A stretch of 51,777 bases of DNA from Diatrype stigma (lineage: Eukaryota > Ascomycota > Sordariomycetes > Xylariales > Diatrypaceae). Within the stretch, counting starts at the first letter, position 1. Each line of letters begins with the position of its first letter. Positions 31,718-44,421 of this stretch are shown here, piece by piece. The notes below the pieces were generated by a model. It did not search any database. It was not told the DNA's origin and worked only from the letters and a program-made list of their open reading frames with translations. The DNA lies in the NCBI GenBank assembly GCA_022225965.2, contig JAKJXP020000174.1:1-51777 (forward strand), in the 5' to 3' direction. The position numbers and the translations under genes were made by a program.

Positions 31718-33536
31718 GTTTACTTGAGTAAATACCTAGCCTAGATTGGATGGTTGTTTGGTTGGTTGGTTGGAGTCTACATCACTACATGACATTGTGG
31801 CTGGATGGGCTCGTTTTTTGTAACAACATCATAACTACTGTATAAAAGATCTGCCACGGTAATGGACGGATGGATGGATGGATATGAAATGAAAGCGATG
31901 ATACCTATAAGTAAGTAAATACGGCATGGAAAGGAGCGGGATGAGACAGGACAGGAAAGGACAGGAAGGAGGGGATTATCGTCTTTTTGCTACCAAGGCT
32001 CCTTTCTGGTTATCGATTTGTATTGCATTGCATTGCATTGGCCGGGCGTTCAAATGCACTTTGGAGCTTCTAGGTGCCTGACTACCTGCTAGACTACCCA
32101 GGTACTTACCTAGTAAAACTACACGATGACACGACGGGTATAACTGGAGTCTACGTGCATATCCAGAAGGCTTGTTTGGTTTCTTTGGTCAGGGGCAGCA
32201 TAGGATAGCATGGGAAGTTGAATCGAGACAACAGAGTTTATCAGATATACATACATACAGTAGTTAGCTTGTCCCTTTCGATACCCTCCCTATTCATCCC
32301 TAGATACATGTGTCTTCTGCACACGGATATACCGGGTACGAGTACTACCTAGGCTCCGGGGATCCGAGAACGACCTATAAGCGTATGACAGACTGAATGG
32401 AATGGAAACAACAAGCAAGTCTGCTAGTCTAGGTGATCGAGGTATCCCTTTTTCCATCATCAGACTATTTTGTTCTAGCAGGTCAGGTACCTGGCTACGG
32501 AACTTCCGGCCGGATTCGGAAATATCAGTCGTGCCATGAATCGCCTCAGTCGCCTGACCAATGGATGATTTCGCGGGAGGGAGATTAGGCTCCTCTTAGT
32601 CGGTGTATGTATGATGGCAATTTTATGCTTTTAATGATCTGCCTAATGCTGGCAACCGGCCGGTAGTTAGCCACCACATATCCTTGATATCTTTCTACAT
32701 ACTGATCACTTGACTATTAGGAGAAGCAAACAGAATACTGGCCAGAGAGCAAAGCCAGGATGCATGTACTTTATGGTAGAGATCTCTTATGGTATTGCCA
32801 TGAACCACATATAAGCACAGTGACATTGCAGCTAGGAACTTCAGGTACCTACAGATCATAAATCCAGGGGTCTGGGACTCTGGGAGGACACCGGAAGCCG
32901 CGGCCCCCACTGATTACTTAAGCTATATACCCAGAACGGCAGTCTCACGACGCGGGTGGGATGATTTGATGGCCTGCATAACGCCATACCCAGGCTGCTA
33001 GGTATTAGGTAGCGCTACAGATGGGCCCACCAATCATTGCCTTGTTGCTCCTGTCCAGCCCTGTCACGCCCTGTCGCCTGTTGTCTTTCGCCTTTAGCCC
33101 GCTCCACTCCCTGCCGACTCGACCGCCGTGACCCCTAACTGAGATTTATCGATTAGCTAACTAGTACATACATACATGCCTAGTAGTAGTTTCTTGCTCT
33201 TGCTCTTCCATCCCTCCCTCCTCTGTCGCTTTTCTCTTTGCGAAATATCCAATCCCTCCTCACGTTTGTCGAGCTGTTGTTTCGTGTTCTCCGCTCAAAA
33301 TCCTGCAGAGTAGGTTGTAGGTAGTGTTTACTCGTGTTGTCTCGCCCGGTCCTGCTCGCCTGTAGGGTTCAGAAGGAAGACCCGACCGCTATTTTGACCT
33401 GCTCCGCTATCGTCACTCCTTCATTTCATACTGTTTTTTAAACTTTCCTACGGGAAATAATTTCAAATTCGCACGACCTACGCACACGCACACGCCCACG
33501 CACGCGCACGCGCACGCGCACACGGACGCCGCAACC
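31718..33536. other. Intergenic region and long 5' flank of the fatty acid hydroxylase gene
   Basis: No gene recognised over 1.8 kb. It has short microsatellites (GATG near 31870, TTGCA near 32030, CATA near 32250 and 33165) and pyrimidine-rich stretches near 33190-33260. Alternating CA/CG purine-pyrimidine DNA at 33479-33522 ends 14 bp before the start codon. Confidence 0.5.
33479..33522. repeat. (CG/CA)n alternating tract just before the SCS7 start codon
   Basis: About 44 bp of alternating pyrimidine-purine sequence (cgcacacgc, cgcgcacgcgc) directly upstream of the ATG at 33537. Such DNA can adopt the Z form; here it would lie in the 5' leader. No role is shown. Confidence 0.6.
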
Positions 33537-34867
33537 ATGCCGGGCCGAACATTACCAACCCTGACCCAGGCCGAGGTCGCGTCTCACAACACGGCCAAGT
33601 CCTGCTATGTCACGATCGGCGCCAACGTCTACGACGTGACCGACTTCCTCGACTCGCACCCGGGCGGCGCCGACCTGGTGCTCGACTGGGCCGGCAAGGA
33701 CGTCGGCGACATCCTGAAGAACGAGGATCCGCACGCGCACTCGGAGACGGCGTACGAGGTGCTGGAGGAGTCGCACGTGGGCTTCCTCGTGGCCGACAAC
33801 CTCAAGCCCAACGGCGCCGTCCAGCAGCGAATCGGCGACCCGCAGATCAACGACGAGGTGAACCCCTACGTGCACCCGCGCACGGGCATGTCGTGCGCCG
33901 AGGACCTGAGCCGCGACACCGACCTCGAGACCGACTACAAGACCCACAAGTTCCTCGACCTCAACCGCCCGCTGCTCATGCAGGTCTGGTGCGGCGGCTT
34001 CAGCAAGGCCTTCTACCTCGACCAGGTCCACCGCCCGCGCCACTATCGGGGCGGCGCCTCCGCCCCGCTCTTCGGCAACTTCCTCGAGCCCCTCAGCATG
34101 ACGCCCTGGTGGATGGTCCCCCTGATCTGGCTGCCCTGTGTCGCCTACGGTACCTACATCGCCCGCGAGGGCTTCGACAGCTCCCTGACCGAGGCTGCCT
34201 ACTGGGGGTTTGGATTCTTCCTATGGAGTCTGATCGAATATCTCATGCACCGTTTCCTATTCCATCTTGATGAGTATGTCTAAACCCACACACATCTCCT
34301 ATTCACATGCGTCCAGCAGTCTTCTACCTGCTCACGTAAATCTATGCGTATATGAACAAATTGCTAACCCACCCGTCCTGCAGCTGGCTCCCTGATAACC
34401 GGGTGGGCATCACGCTGCACTTCCTGTTGCACGGCGTGCACCACTACTTGCCGATGGACAAGTACCGGCTGGTGATGCCGCCGACGCTGTTCCTAGCGCT
34501 AGCGACCCCGTTCTGGAAGTTGGCGCACGCGATCTTCTACTGGCACTGGCACACGGCCACGGCCGTCTACTGCGGCGGCATCTTCGGCTACATCTGCTAC
34601 GACCTGACCCACTACTTCCTTCACCACCAGAACCTGCCCCTCTGGTACCGCGAGCTGAAGAAGTACCACCTCGCTCACCACTTCCTCGACTACGAGCTCG
34701 GCTTCGGCGTCACCAGCAAGCTCTGGGACCAGGTCTTCGGCACAGAGCTCGCCACCGGCGACGGCGCCGTCAAGGCCGCCAAGGCTGCCAGGGCCGACGA
34801 TAAGGCCAACAAGCAGGCCAACGGCAATGCGAACGGCAATGCAAACGGCAAGGCCAAGACCAAGTAA
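33537..34867 (+). CDS. SCS7: Sphingolipid fatty acid 2-hydroxylase (SCS7/FAH1 type), 2 exons
   Basis: Exons 33537-34273 and 34384-34867 give 406 residues; the 110-nt intron has GTATGT, GCTAAC and CAG. Residues about 8-85 form a cytochrome b5 domain with the heme motif DSHPGGAD. The rest is the di-iron hydroxylase domain with membrane segments (WWMVPLIWLPCVAYGTYIA, YWGFGFFLWSLIEYLMH). His boxes appear in order: HRFLFH, HFLLHGVHHYLPMD, HYFLHH and KKYHLAHHF. The enzyme adds the 2-OH to very-long-chain fatty acids of ceramides in the ER, using cytochrome b5 as electron donor. The C-terminus carries a short Asn-Gly-Asn-Ala-type Lys-rich repeat after the conserved domain, not needed for the fold. 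Confidence 0.95.
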
Positions 34868-35885
34868 TATTTCAAAAAAGAAAAGCGGAGAAGACAAATC
34901 ATAGAAGGGAGTCTTGCGATCGGCCTTGTCGAATGTTGATGTATATGCTCGAGGGGACGGCTTCATTCACTACGGGGTGCCTTAAAGGGAGGGCAGGATT
35001 CTCTCCCCTGTCGTGACTACAAAGCGTGCGTATGTCGGTCGGCTTGATCGCTCCTGAGCAGGACGGCTTGTCCGCCCTACGTACGCACGTAGCTTGCACG
35101 GCGCGATGTATATATAAGATATAGGGTGCCCATATACTATTAATGTCCGCAACTAACCAAAAAGACATTCTAGAATGATGGCTTTTGCGGTTTTGCGGTT
35201 GGGGCGTTTTTTTTGGTTACACATCATCACACGAGGAATAGGGGGCAAAGGTGGTTCTCCCAAATGAAGCGACGACGATTGGATTATTAACACTCAACTT
35301 ACTTCAACTCGAATAATACTATAATCAACCTGATATCCAACCTAAGAAACATCGAGTTACCTTGTTATAGCGTGCATGTTATCTTGCGCGACTTTGTTGT
35401 GCTCACTGTTTCTTATTGTTGTGCACCTCGCGTTTCCGAGTTTGGTATATGACGCCCATGATGTTGGAATAATGCCATGTTGATCTTCTCGGTCGAGGTA
35501 GGAACGGAGATTATCTAGTCCAATTCCAAGGTTAAGCAGCATCGATCAATATGTACTGCTATACACGCATGCCTGGTCCGGTAGCATCAAGACGTTACGC
35601 CGCAGTCCAAATTTACAGCCGTGTAGGAGACATCGACCTCAAGCACCAAGTGCCTCAACAGGGGTACCAAGTACTCGCTATACATATATGTGTGTAGTAC
35701 TAGCTTCTATCATTTCGCATTTAATATTGGATTTAACCCCTTTTTACAACCCACTAAAGTAGGCAGTTAGTTGTCTAGCGTTCTTCATAGGCTCTCTTAA
35801 CTGTAACCAGAAAGGGGCATTCGTAGTTCCGAGCGCGCCATTCCAGAACCAATCCCATCTTGGTAGGACGTCCCTAGGCCTCCCC
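34868..35885. other. Intergenic region between convergent genes
   Basis: No gene recognised. It holds the 3' flanks of the fatty acid hydroxylase (plus) and DUF1996 (minus) genes. Short frames on the minus strand lack motifs. Confidence 0.5.
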
Positions 35886-37324
35886 TCAAGCAACCCAGGC
35901 CTTCTCCTCCTGGCCCTGGCCCCCCCTCTTCCCGACCGGCATGCCGCCGGGCAGCTCGTCCAGCCAGCCGTCGATGTCCTCGTCGACGGTGGCGGGGACG
36001 GAGCACTGGTTGCCGGCCTGGATGCTCTGGCGCTTGAGCTGGGGGCAGGTGATGTAGCAGTCGGTGTCCATGGCCTGCTGCAGGGCGTCGCCCTTCCAGC
36101 CGAACACGTAGTCGCCGTGGTTGCCGTAGCCGGTCGCGTCGCCGAAGCTCCACACGAACGGCTGCGACCCGTCCTCGGGCCAGTCCGCCGCGTTGTTGAA
36201 CCCCCGCGTGTCCCAGATCACCTCGTAGAACAGCTGCGGGATCTTGACCGGGTGCGTCGACGGGCACGGGCCCCCCGACTCGAACGTCCCGCTGCTGGGG
36301 TACGCCACGTGGCTGCTGTGGTCTGGCGGGTCGAGCGTCTTGCCGTCCCAGCATCTGTTATGGGTTGTTGGTTGGTCAACTTACTTTGCTATGCGGAGTG
36401 ATGATGACACTGGAAAGGAAGGGAGGGAGGGAGGGAGGAAAGCTTACGTGGGGAAGCGGATGTTGGCCATGATGCCGTAGGCGCACGTCTTCTTGGGGAA
36501 GTCGACGGTCTCGCCGGTTCGCGTACCGGGCGTCTCGAGGCACGTGTATGTGAGCTGTCGGAACTTGGAAGCCTCCTCGGCGGTGCGGAACACCGGGTCT
36601 CCAACGATCATGCGGAATCCCTAAAATCAAAGAAGTCAGCCCAGCGATTGTCAATACATTTCTTCTCTATATGAGTTGCAAGGTCCCCATCCTTTCCTTA
36701 TCCTCGAGGTAGGATCCCTCCGCCGCCTTCCCTTCTCTTTCGCCTCCTTTCTCCTTTCCCCAACGAGATAATACGCACCGGCTGGAAAGCAGTGACTTTC
36801 GCCTGGTTGTAAGAAGGCGTGTAGTAGACGGTCATGCCGCCCGTGGCGCTCTCGAAGCCCTGATTGGGCATCTGCGGCACCCGCTTGAAGGTGCCGTTGC
36901 GAGCGCGGAAGTACAGCACCGCCGTCCAGTAGTTGGAGAAGTCGTCGGCGAACTCGCACGTCGTGCACGACGCAGTGGCGGGGATGTCCATGTCCATGGT
37001 TGGCTGGAAGGCATTCTGTGGTGGGATGGGGTTAGCATAACCGTGTATATACGCTGCGCCGGATCTCGACGAGAGCACCCCGAACCACGGACTCAGAGCC
37101 TTCTTCTCCCCGTGTTTGATGACGGCAGCTGCTACTAGAACAGGTAGAGACTACCAGAGACGGCTTACTCCTCCGACGACCTGGTGGACATGCGGTGATC
37201 CAACGACTCCCGGGTTGACCAGGGGGTCGAGGCGCTCCGTCACGAGCTGCGAGCAGGAGAAGCGCAGCAGCGCCGAGGCCTCGGGCGCGAGAAGCGCGAG
37301 GGCAGCGAAGAGGGACCGCTGCAT
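35886..37324 (-). CDS. Secreted DUF1996-domain protein, 4 exons
   Basis: Exons 37169-37324, 36779-37015, 36448-36620 and 35886-36354 give 344 residues. Residues 1-19 are a signal peptide (MQRSLFAALALLAPEASAL). The mature protein starts with the family's RFSCSQLVTERLDPLVNPG, followed by HVHQVVGGNAF, CTTCEFADDFSNYWTAVLYF, VPQMPNQGFESATGGMTVYY, GFRMIVGDP, CWDGKTLDPPDHSSHVAYP and FVWSFGDATGYGNHGDYVFG. These are the usual DUF1996 landmarks, rich in His, Asp and Cys. DUF1996 proteins are extracellular or wall-associated in fungi; the biochemical role is not settled. No WSC domain is attached. All introns have GT..AG ends and the summed length is in frame. Confidence 0.9.
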
Positions 37325-40300
37325 GCTGTCGTCGATAGTCTGTTTGGTAGACTGCCTAAATACTATCACTCGGAATCAAGGGGTCACTGTTGTCGACGTC
37401 GCTGCTGTTCCTGAAGATCTTGCTTTCAAGACTGAAAGAAACGAGGAAGATCATCACGCAACGGCCCTTTGCCTGCTAGGCGGGCTCAACGACCATTTTA
37501 TTCCCCGCCTCTGTTTCAATCCGCAGCCATCGACTAGATGGCTGTCGAACTCACAGCCGGATGCACAAGCACCGTCGTCCGAAAAAGTCGGGATGTCAAT
37601 TTTTCATGGCACTCTCTTACCCAGGCCCCAAGCCGCATGGGGTGAGCAACCGACGAATCGCCGTGCGAGAATTCCTCCTGTTTTCTATATGCGGAACCGA
37701 AACATGGAGGTGGGGGGCCCACAGCGGGCAGAAGAGCCCCCCTGGTATAATCTCTGGACGTCAAACATTTACCCGGTTGCTACGTTGCCCTGTCAGGGGG
37801 TCCCGTGACACCTGCAGGACACTTCTTAATATACGCCTGTATTATGGAAATATTGCTTTCATAGGCTTTCAACCCCTGCCGCCACCCCACGATGAGCACA
37901 GGGTTCCCTCGGATCTTCTGGGGTAATAATCAATTAATTTTCCGTTCGGAAAACTCGTACCATGTATCGATGTTCATGCATGCACGCATAATGGATCGAT
38001 CAATGGCCCCTTTCTAGCACCCGAATCGTACGGTTGTGAATAGCTTCTGGTAAGAAGACTGGAAATCATTGGCCAAACACGACTAGCGAGGCAGTCTCAC
38101 TTAAGTGCGCCAGCCTGCGTTATGTGCCATGATGGATTGACTGACCTGGTCTGATGCTAACCGAGCATATATGTGGATATTGCTAAGAACTGGTCCATGT
38201 ATATCATTAAACGTTGGAATTGCATGGTTCATCTACTATCGAGGTACTGTCTAGGATGTTAATTCCTTCGACTTCTGGAAAGTCATATAGGAGAACATAT
38301 TTTGTAGATAAGGAGTATCTGTCTGCAGTTAGCCTATATATATATTGATCTTCATTTTCATGTCTACCCCAATCATCTCCTCGATCTCTGTCTTCACGTA
38401 ACTGGGAACCAGTATCTGCGGTAGAGGTATATGCGATAAATCCGCATCTTTTCCTCCTTCTGACCGTATAACTCTCGATCTGCGCTCTCCGTCAACCTGA
38501 AGATTACAGAATCGAAGAACAAAGTATGATGTCTAGCATGCACTAGATACTCACGATGATAATCTCTAGAGAGGCAGGAGAACTGAAACTTTACTAGTGA
38601 ACATGGGTCTTTGCGGCTTCCTTCGGCTCGTAAGAGGCTTCTGCAAGCTTTTCGACGTGTAAAGTTGTGGCGTGATCCCCCTACATACATGTGTTTGAGT
38701 GTGTCTCGATGTAAGTCCCGGATGATTTGATGTCAAGCACGCCAAAGCCCCGAATTTTTGACAACTGAAAATTAGAGGCCAAAGTGGCGACGGGATAAAT
38801 GATTCACTAAGGGTTACAAGGATCCAGGGGATCCCACATATATACTAGTAAGGGGTGGGCTTCTACGGCTATATAACATCCGTTTCCTCCCTCTTTAGCT
38901 CCTACCTATAGGCTTCAGAATTGTTCTGTTTCTCCCCCTCAAATAAGAGCTAATTTATCACTCCGAGCGACAGAGCACACGATACACAAACATAACGTCT
39001 TCACGCTCCTTGATAGTTGTCCCTCTTCAACCTACTGTGTTCTTGTTGTTTTATGTTCTTCTATGTAGCATTTGAAAGCATTTATATCATGTTTAACTAT
39101 GATTCATCGATATCAATGACAAGACATCATGTTAAGAAAGATAAATTTATACGACTTCCTATCATGTCGCTTATAGTGTAACGCGGAGGCCCATTGACGT
39201 ATCATGAAGAACGATTGTTCCCTTCACGGGAACCCCTAAAATCTAATAAAGGCAATGGAATACCCAGGACACGATGTCAATGTAGATACGTAATAAGAAA
39301 TGGATAAGCTCTTCTTCACTATGATTATAACGATACACCAGCTCCTCTTTATAATATGGCTTCCCAGATGGTATCTGATTGAATATGAACTCGATGTAAC
39401 GCCCGTTTCCTGAGATGTTTCACCATGATCTCGAAAGATCTTGTTTTCCTACATCTTGTGGATCTTTTGGAAAGTAATAAACCCTATATATCGAGTCTCG
39501 TCTAGTTCATAGGTATGTTCTGGGTTATCTCTGCAATACAGTCATATTTAATTCATGTCGCGAGATAGGGGCTACAACAGGAGAGCTTGGATTACATAAC
39601 CAGGTGATCGACGCCTAGTGGCTTGGCATACTGTATACCTAGCTGCCTAGGTATAGAGCTCTTCTGCTCCTTAAACTAGAGATCGCTTCTTTCCTCTGCA
39701 TGCCAATGAATATGTACCCAATCCACCCGTATCTGTATTTTTTGAATGCGACAGTTCGGCTCTTCGAACGTGGGTAACGTAACAGTCTTATAGCCTATAC
39801 ACTATATGAATTGTCAAGTTAAGGGGGGACGGGGCTAAGGATCTATTGTCCACTGTTTTTAAGGGGTAATATATATGCTTTTTCGGGTACCAACCTTAGC
39901 AAATCAACGCGATGAACTGGAGTACTAGATAGCTGTATAGTTTCCCTCATCTACCCTCGTCGTCGACACCACATGTCTTGAACATGTACTATACGCAGAG
40001 AACATCTCGGTGAAGCAGTACGTCCAAGAACATACGATATATATATCTAATGCATACGAGATTTAGCTTCCATTGATCCGTACGGCAGCGTGCTTGGTAC
40101 ATGGTACATAGGAAAGATATCTGATTGGGTATGTTGACTTAGATCTCAACTTCCCCGCTACGATCTTCGGCAGCGGTGAGATTCCGTTCGGAGGCTGTCT
40201 TTACCTGGCCAATAACCAATTGAACGCGCTTACTGCTCCGTGGCCGGCGGGGCCCCAGTTTGGATGGCGTGCTGCGACGCCGGGATTGGTGATAATAAGT

Positions 40301-40578
40301 GTCGATTGCGTGCTACGATCTGCCCCCCTCATGATAACAGGGTTGTATACGCCATCTTAACTACCGAACCACGTCGAAAACGTGCCTTGAAGATAGGCTA
40401 ACTTTAAAGTTTAAAAATGCCTAGGAATACCGCGTGCCGGCCAACGTAACCTCACTTTTCTCAATTACTTCAACAAAATATACCCCTTTCAACTTTGTCT
40501 GGCTTTGGTCACCAATTGAGCGGCATTTCGGTATCTCCAACTGTGATAAGTAGTTGACCTCTGGATCTACCGTACAAC
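37325..40578. other. Long intergenic region (3.25 kb) without recognised genes
   Basis: Upstream flanks of both the DUF1996 gene (minus) and the dioxygenase gene (plus). A 98-codon minus frame (38394-38690) and a 230-codon plus frame running from inside the DUF1996 gene show no motifs or gene-like composition and are not called. No transposon ends were found. A non-coding RNA or small unrecognised gene cannot be excluded. Confidence 0.5.
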
Positions 40579-42187
40579 ATGGCACCTGCTGCTAGCACAG
40601 AAGCTCCCACCGATGTCGTTCGAAGCTTGAAGACGTCGAGCGGAAAAGTAAACCTTGATATCTTTCCGGATGGACTGAAGTCTACAGGTGCGCACCAAAC
40701 ATCTAATATCAACATTGCACGCCTCACCCTTTGCTAATAACCTCAGGCCAACACCCTCCCCTGTACGATAAGCTATACCCCTACAGCGCCTTTCCCAAGA
40801 GCATTGAGGGTCCTACAGTATGGAAGCCGGAGGATTACGCCAACAACCCTGAGAGATGGGTACACCAGTTCTCCGAGCCAGAGTTGGCGGAAATCTCCGA
40901 GACGGCCGACAAATTCATGGCTCTGAAGCTTCCCCTGACCGGGATCACCAAGGAAAACTTCCCACTCCCGAACCTAGCGCCTGCCCTGGAAACTATGCGC
41001 CGGGAACTGATTAATGGAAAGGGCTTTATCTGTAAGTCATCCTATTGTCTTCATGAATCCTAGAAACCCGGCCCTAATCCTAAGTATCACAGTGTATAAA
41101 GGCTTCCCCGTCCGTGAATGGGGTAACCACAAGTCAGCTGTCGCCTATATGGGCTTAGGTGCCTACCTTGGCTACCTTGTAAGCCAGAACGGCAAGGGGT
41201 AAGCATGGACTGAGCATAGTGTTCAATATGACAAGCGAAATAGCTAACTGTCGCAAGTCACTTGCTTGGGCACGTGAAGGACTTAGGAGAAGACTCCACT
41301 CAGATCGATAAAGTCCGCATATACCGAACGGTAAGTCAAGAAAACGCATGCCAAACCTTCGGACTTTCCCCTCCCCCCCTTTTATTCGTAAGCAATACCC
41401 TATGTTTAAGTACTCACACTTTACCTTGATCACAGAATGCTCGTCAATTCTTCCATGCGGACGACTGTGATATCGTTGGTCTCCTTTGCATTGCTAAGGC
41501 TGAGTTCGGCGGTGAAAGTGACGTGTGTTCGATTCACCACGTCTGGAATATCCTGCAGCAAGAGCGCCCGGATATCGCCGAACTACTAACGAAGCCGGTC
41601 TGGTATTTCGACCGGAAGGGCGAGGTTTCGCAGGGAGAAGAACCATAGTAAGCTACGTTCCTCCAGTCTACCTTAGACTCTTTGGGCCTAAGAGGCAAAT
41701 GCACTCATTCAGGAGCGAAGGGCTGACTTTTGGATGACTCAGTATCCGCACCTCGATCTTCTACCTCGAGACGCCGGACCCGGAGGACCCGGGGCGGGAG
41801 CAGCGGGTGTACTGCAAGTGGGACCCGTACTTCGTGCGCAGCCTGGAGCGGTTCTCGAGCCGGGGGATCGTCCCGCCGCTGTCGCCGGAGCAGGTCGAGG
41901 CGCTGCAGGTGCTCGAGGCGACCTGCGACCGCGTCAAGCTGCACATGGTGCTCGACATCGGCGACATCCAGTTCGTCTCCAACTCGCACACCCTGCACGC
42001 CCGCACCGCCTACCGCGACTTCCCGCCCGACAGCGGCAAGCCGCGCCGCCACCTGATGCGCCTCTGGCTGTCCGTGCCCGAGGACGAGGGCGGCTGGCGC
42101 CTGCCCTTCTGGGACTCCCGCGAGAAGAAGCGCGGCGGCATCCAGGTCGACGATACGGCGCCCGTGGCGAGGCTCGATGCCGACTGA
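40579..42187 (+). CDS. TauD/TfdA-family Fe(II)/2-oxoglutarate-dependent dioxygenase, 6 exons
   Basis: Exons 40579-40687, 40747-41031, 41093-41198, 41258-41330, 41436-41647 and 41743-42187 sum to 409 residues. The metal site follows the TauD pattern: FFHADDCDIVGLLC gives the HxD pair. NSHTLHARTAYRD near the C-terminus gives the distal His and the 2-oxoglutarate-binding Arg region (RHLMRLWLS). Fungal members of this group often start with a similar tract (GLKSTGQHPPLYDKLYPY) and act on sulfonates or other small acids. The substrate here is not predictable. The fifth and sixth exons differ in GC content: the last is very GC-rich. The introns are short with good branch sites, so the model is firm. 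Confidence 0.9.
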
Positions 42188-42578
42188 TTGACGAATCTGG
42201 ATGGATGTCGAGGGGACAAGCGAATAGCGGCTGGTTTATAAGTTGATTGTTTGACTGACTGTGCGTGGCAACTTTGCTTTAGACGCAGATGTATTGAGAT
42301 TACAGGGTTGATACTGGAGTCTGACAAGTATCAGACGCCCCAACTAGAAATAATTAGATGGCTAACCATATACGGGCGATTGTGCTATCCAGTCGTAACC
42401 TATACAATTCGCATGCATGAGAGAGCGTTTCGTAGAGGACCACTGGCAGTCTCTTTTCTTGGTAAGTCACGATTCTGCGGGGATCTAGCCATCCTTATAT
42501 AGACGAGAACACCAGCTCCGGAACGGGTCCATTCTGACCTTGCATCACTACGGGGTTTTACCCTTGGTTCAAAAAATA
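42188..42578. other. Short intergenic region between convergent genes
   Basis: No gene seen in about 390 bp between the dioxygenase and pseudokinase stop codons. Confidence 0.5.
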
Positions 42579-44421
42579 TCATACAACAATCTCATTCAAC
42601 CGGAACAGAATGGCCTCGATAAACCGGACGCCGACGAGAATTCCATCTTCGTCGAACATCTCCGACTCATCGCCGAAGCCGTCATTCCCCTCATCAAGGC
42701 AAGTGAGACACGTTACGACGACCTCGGTATACTTGTCACCCATCATCTGCGGCAGTCTGGATCGCGCCAGATTGACCAGCTGATCCTTCAAGCAGTATTC
42801 AGGCAGCTCAGACAGCGCGCCATCCCTGGAAGAAGTTGAAGCAGGCCGGGTCGCGCTAGATGCCTTCTGGCACTCGTCGAGCAGCCTTGCGGGACGGGCG
42901 TGAGGCGCCGCCGCTTCAGCGTCACCGGTCACGTACTCCACGAAAGGTTCCCACGCGCCGATCTCGAGCAGGCACACCCCGAGGCTGTATATGTCGTGCT
43001 GCATCTTGTACGGCTCAGTTAGGTTCTCGCCCTGCCGCGACGGGTGCCGGTACAGATTCCGGGCCCACTCGCCGTCGCCGACGAGGTCCGTGCCGCCGTC
43101 CGCGGACCGGAAGTTCTCAAAGCCGACGAGGAACGTCGAGCACCACCGGGACGGATCGGCATCGGCCCCGGCGTCGCTGCATATTAGGATGGACTCCGGG
43201 CGGATGTTCTTGTGCACGAAGTTGAAGGTGTGCACGTAGCTGATGGACTTGGCCAGTTCCTGCGCGATGCGCACGCGTCGGCTCAGCGAGATTGTCTTCA
43301 CCGCCGCCTTCGTGTCGTCTCCGTGAAGAAGGGACTCGCGGAGGCACTGGAACCTTGCTGCGCTGTCGCCACTATTCCCATCCGGAACGCGGAAGATCAT
43401 ATCGAACGAGCGAAGGCGCTGGGTCGCCGGCTCCAGGACCCGCATGACGCCCTTGCAGCTCAGTAGCCCGAAGTGTAGCGGGTCGGCTTGGGTCAGCTTC
43501 CGAGCGAGATCCCGCACATCTTTGGTCAACTTGGTCACGTCGCTCGACGGCGGACAACGGACGGAGTTGATGATGAGCCATTTGTTCGAGCCAGAGCCGG
43601 CAGCGTTGGTGCCCTTGCGCTTAGCGACTTTAGCGCTGGAATACCGAATGTTTATAGTTTCTAGGTCCTGTTGTGGTAGAAATATCGAAATACGATGCTG
43701 TGGGTTCGGCCTGAGTGCATCCCGCACGCCATCTGCGGTGAACAATGCAGCTTGTTCGGAATTACCGGGAACCCCTGATAGCCCCGAACGCTGCCCTGGC
43801 CGAACCGCTACTCCCACGGCTGCCGTAGACTGGGACGACGGACTTGTGTTCCCCTGCACAACTCGATTCAGCTCTCGGTCCACTAGAGGACTTGCCACCC
43901 GCACGATGAGGTACCAAGACGGATCGAAGCGCCTCTGCCAATCCTCCATATCTCGGATCACCTCATCGAGCGACGCTTTGGCAAACGCATACTTCTCGCG
44001 CCTTACTTTTCTGGCGAGCTGGAGGAACCCAGGCCTGACATCGCCCTCATTCTTCGTTTTCAGCAAGCCCTGCACCTTTGTCACGGCGAGCGACAGCTTC
44101 GTGGCCAGTATGGCGAGCAAGTTGTCGAGCACGCGCCGGTGTTCGGCGTCGAGTGAGGGCGCGATGCTCTCGACGAAGATGATTTGCTCGCGCGTTTTCG
44201 CCCACGCGTTTTCCACGATGGCGATCCTTTCGGCGACCTCCGTATCCGAGTCTCTCCACGACTCGAATAGCTTCACGAGAAGAGGACCATATCTGTGCAA
44301 GAATGCGGGTCAGCTGCAATACATAATTACCCACCACTGTGGCTTATGATAACACAATACATCAGCTCACATACTTGAAACAAATATCTATCGCTGTGAG
44401 AGCGAGACCTGCAGCATCCAT
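42579..44421 (-). CDS. Pseudokinase with helical N-terminal domain (HeLo-like context), 2 exons
   Basis: Exon 1 is 44375-44421 (16 codons, Met-Asp-Ala-Ala-Gly-Leu) and exon 2 is 42579-44292, giving 586 residues. The N-terminal 200 residues are helical (ICFKYGPLLVKLFESWRDSD, VAERIAIVENAWAKT). They look like the N-domains of fungal HeLo/HeLo-like and NLR-associated proteins. The C-terminal 300 residues have a kinase fold with lost catalytic residues: HKN replaces HRD (about residues 376-378) and GFE replaces DFG (about 406-408). Structural landmarks remain (YRHPSRQG, MQHDIYSLGVCLLEIG). The family is widespread in Pezizomycotina and is suspected of a signalling or self/non-self role; this is inference. 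It is divergent to the kinase-Msb1 gene, about 960 bp away. Confidence 0.82.
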
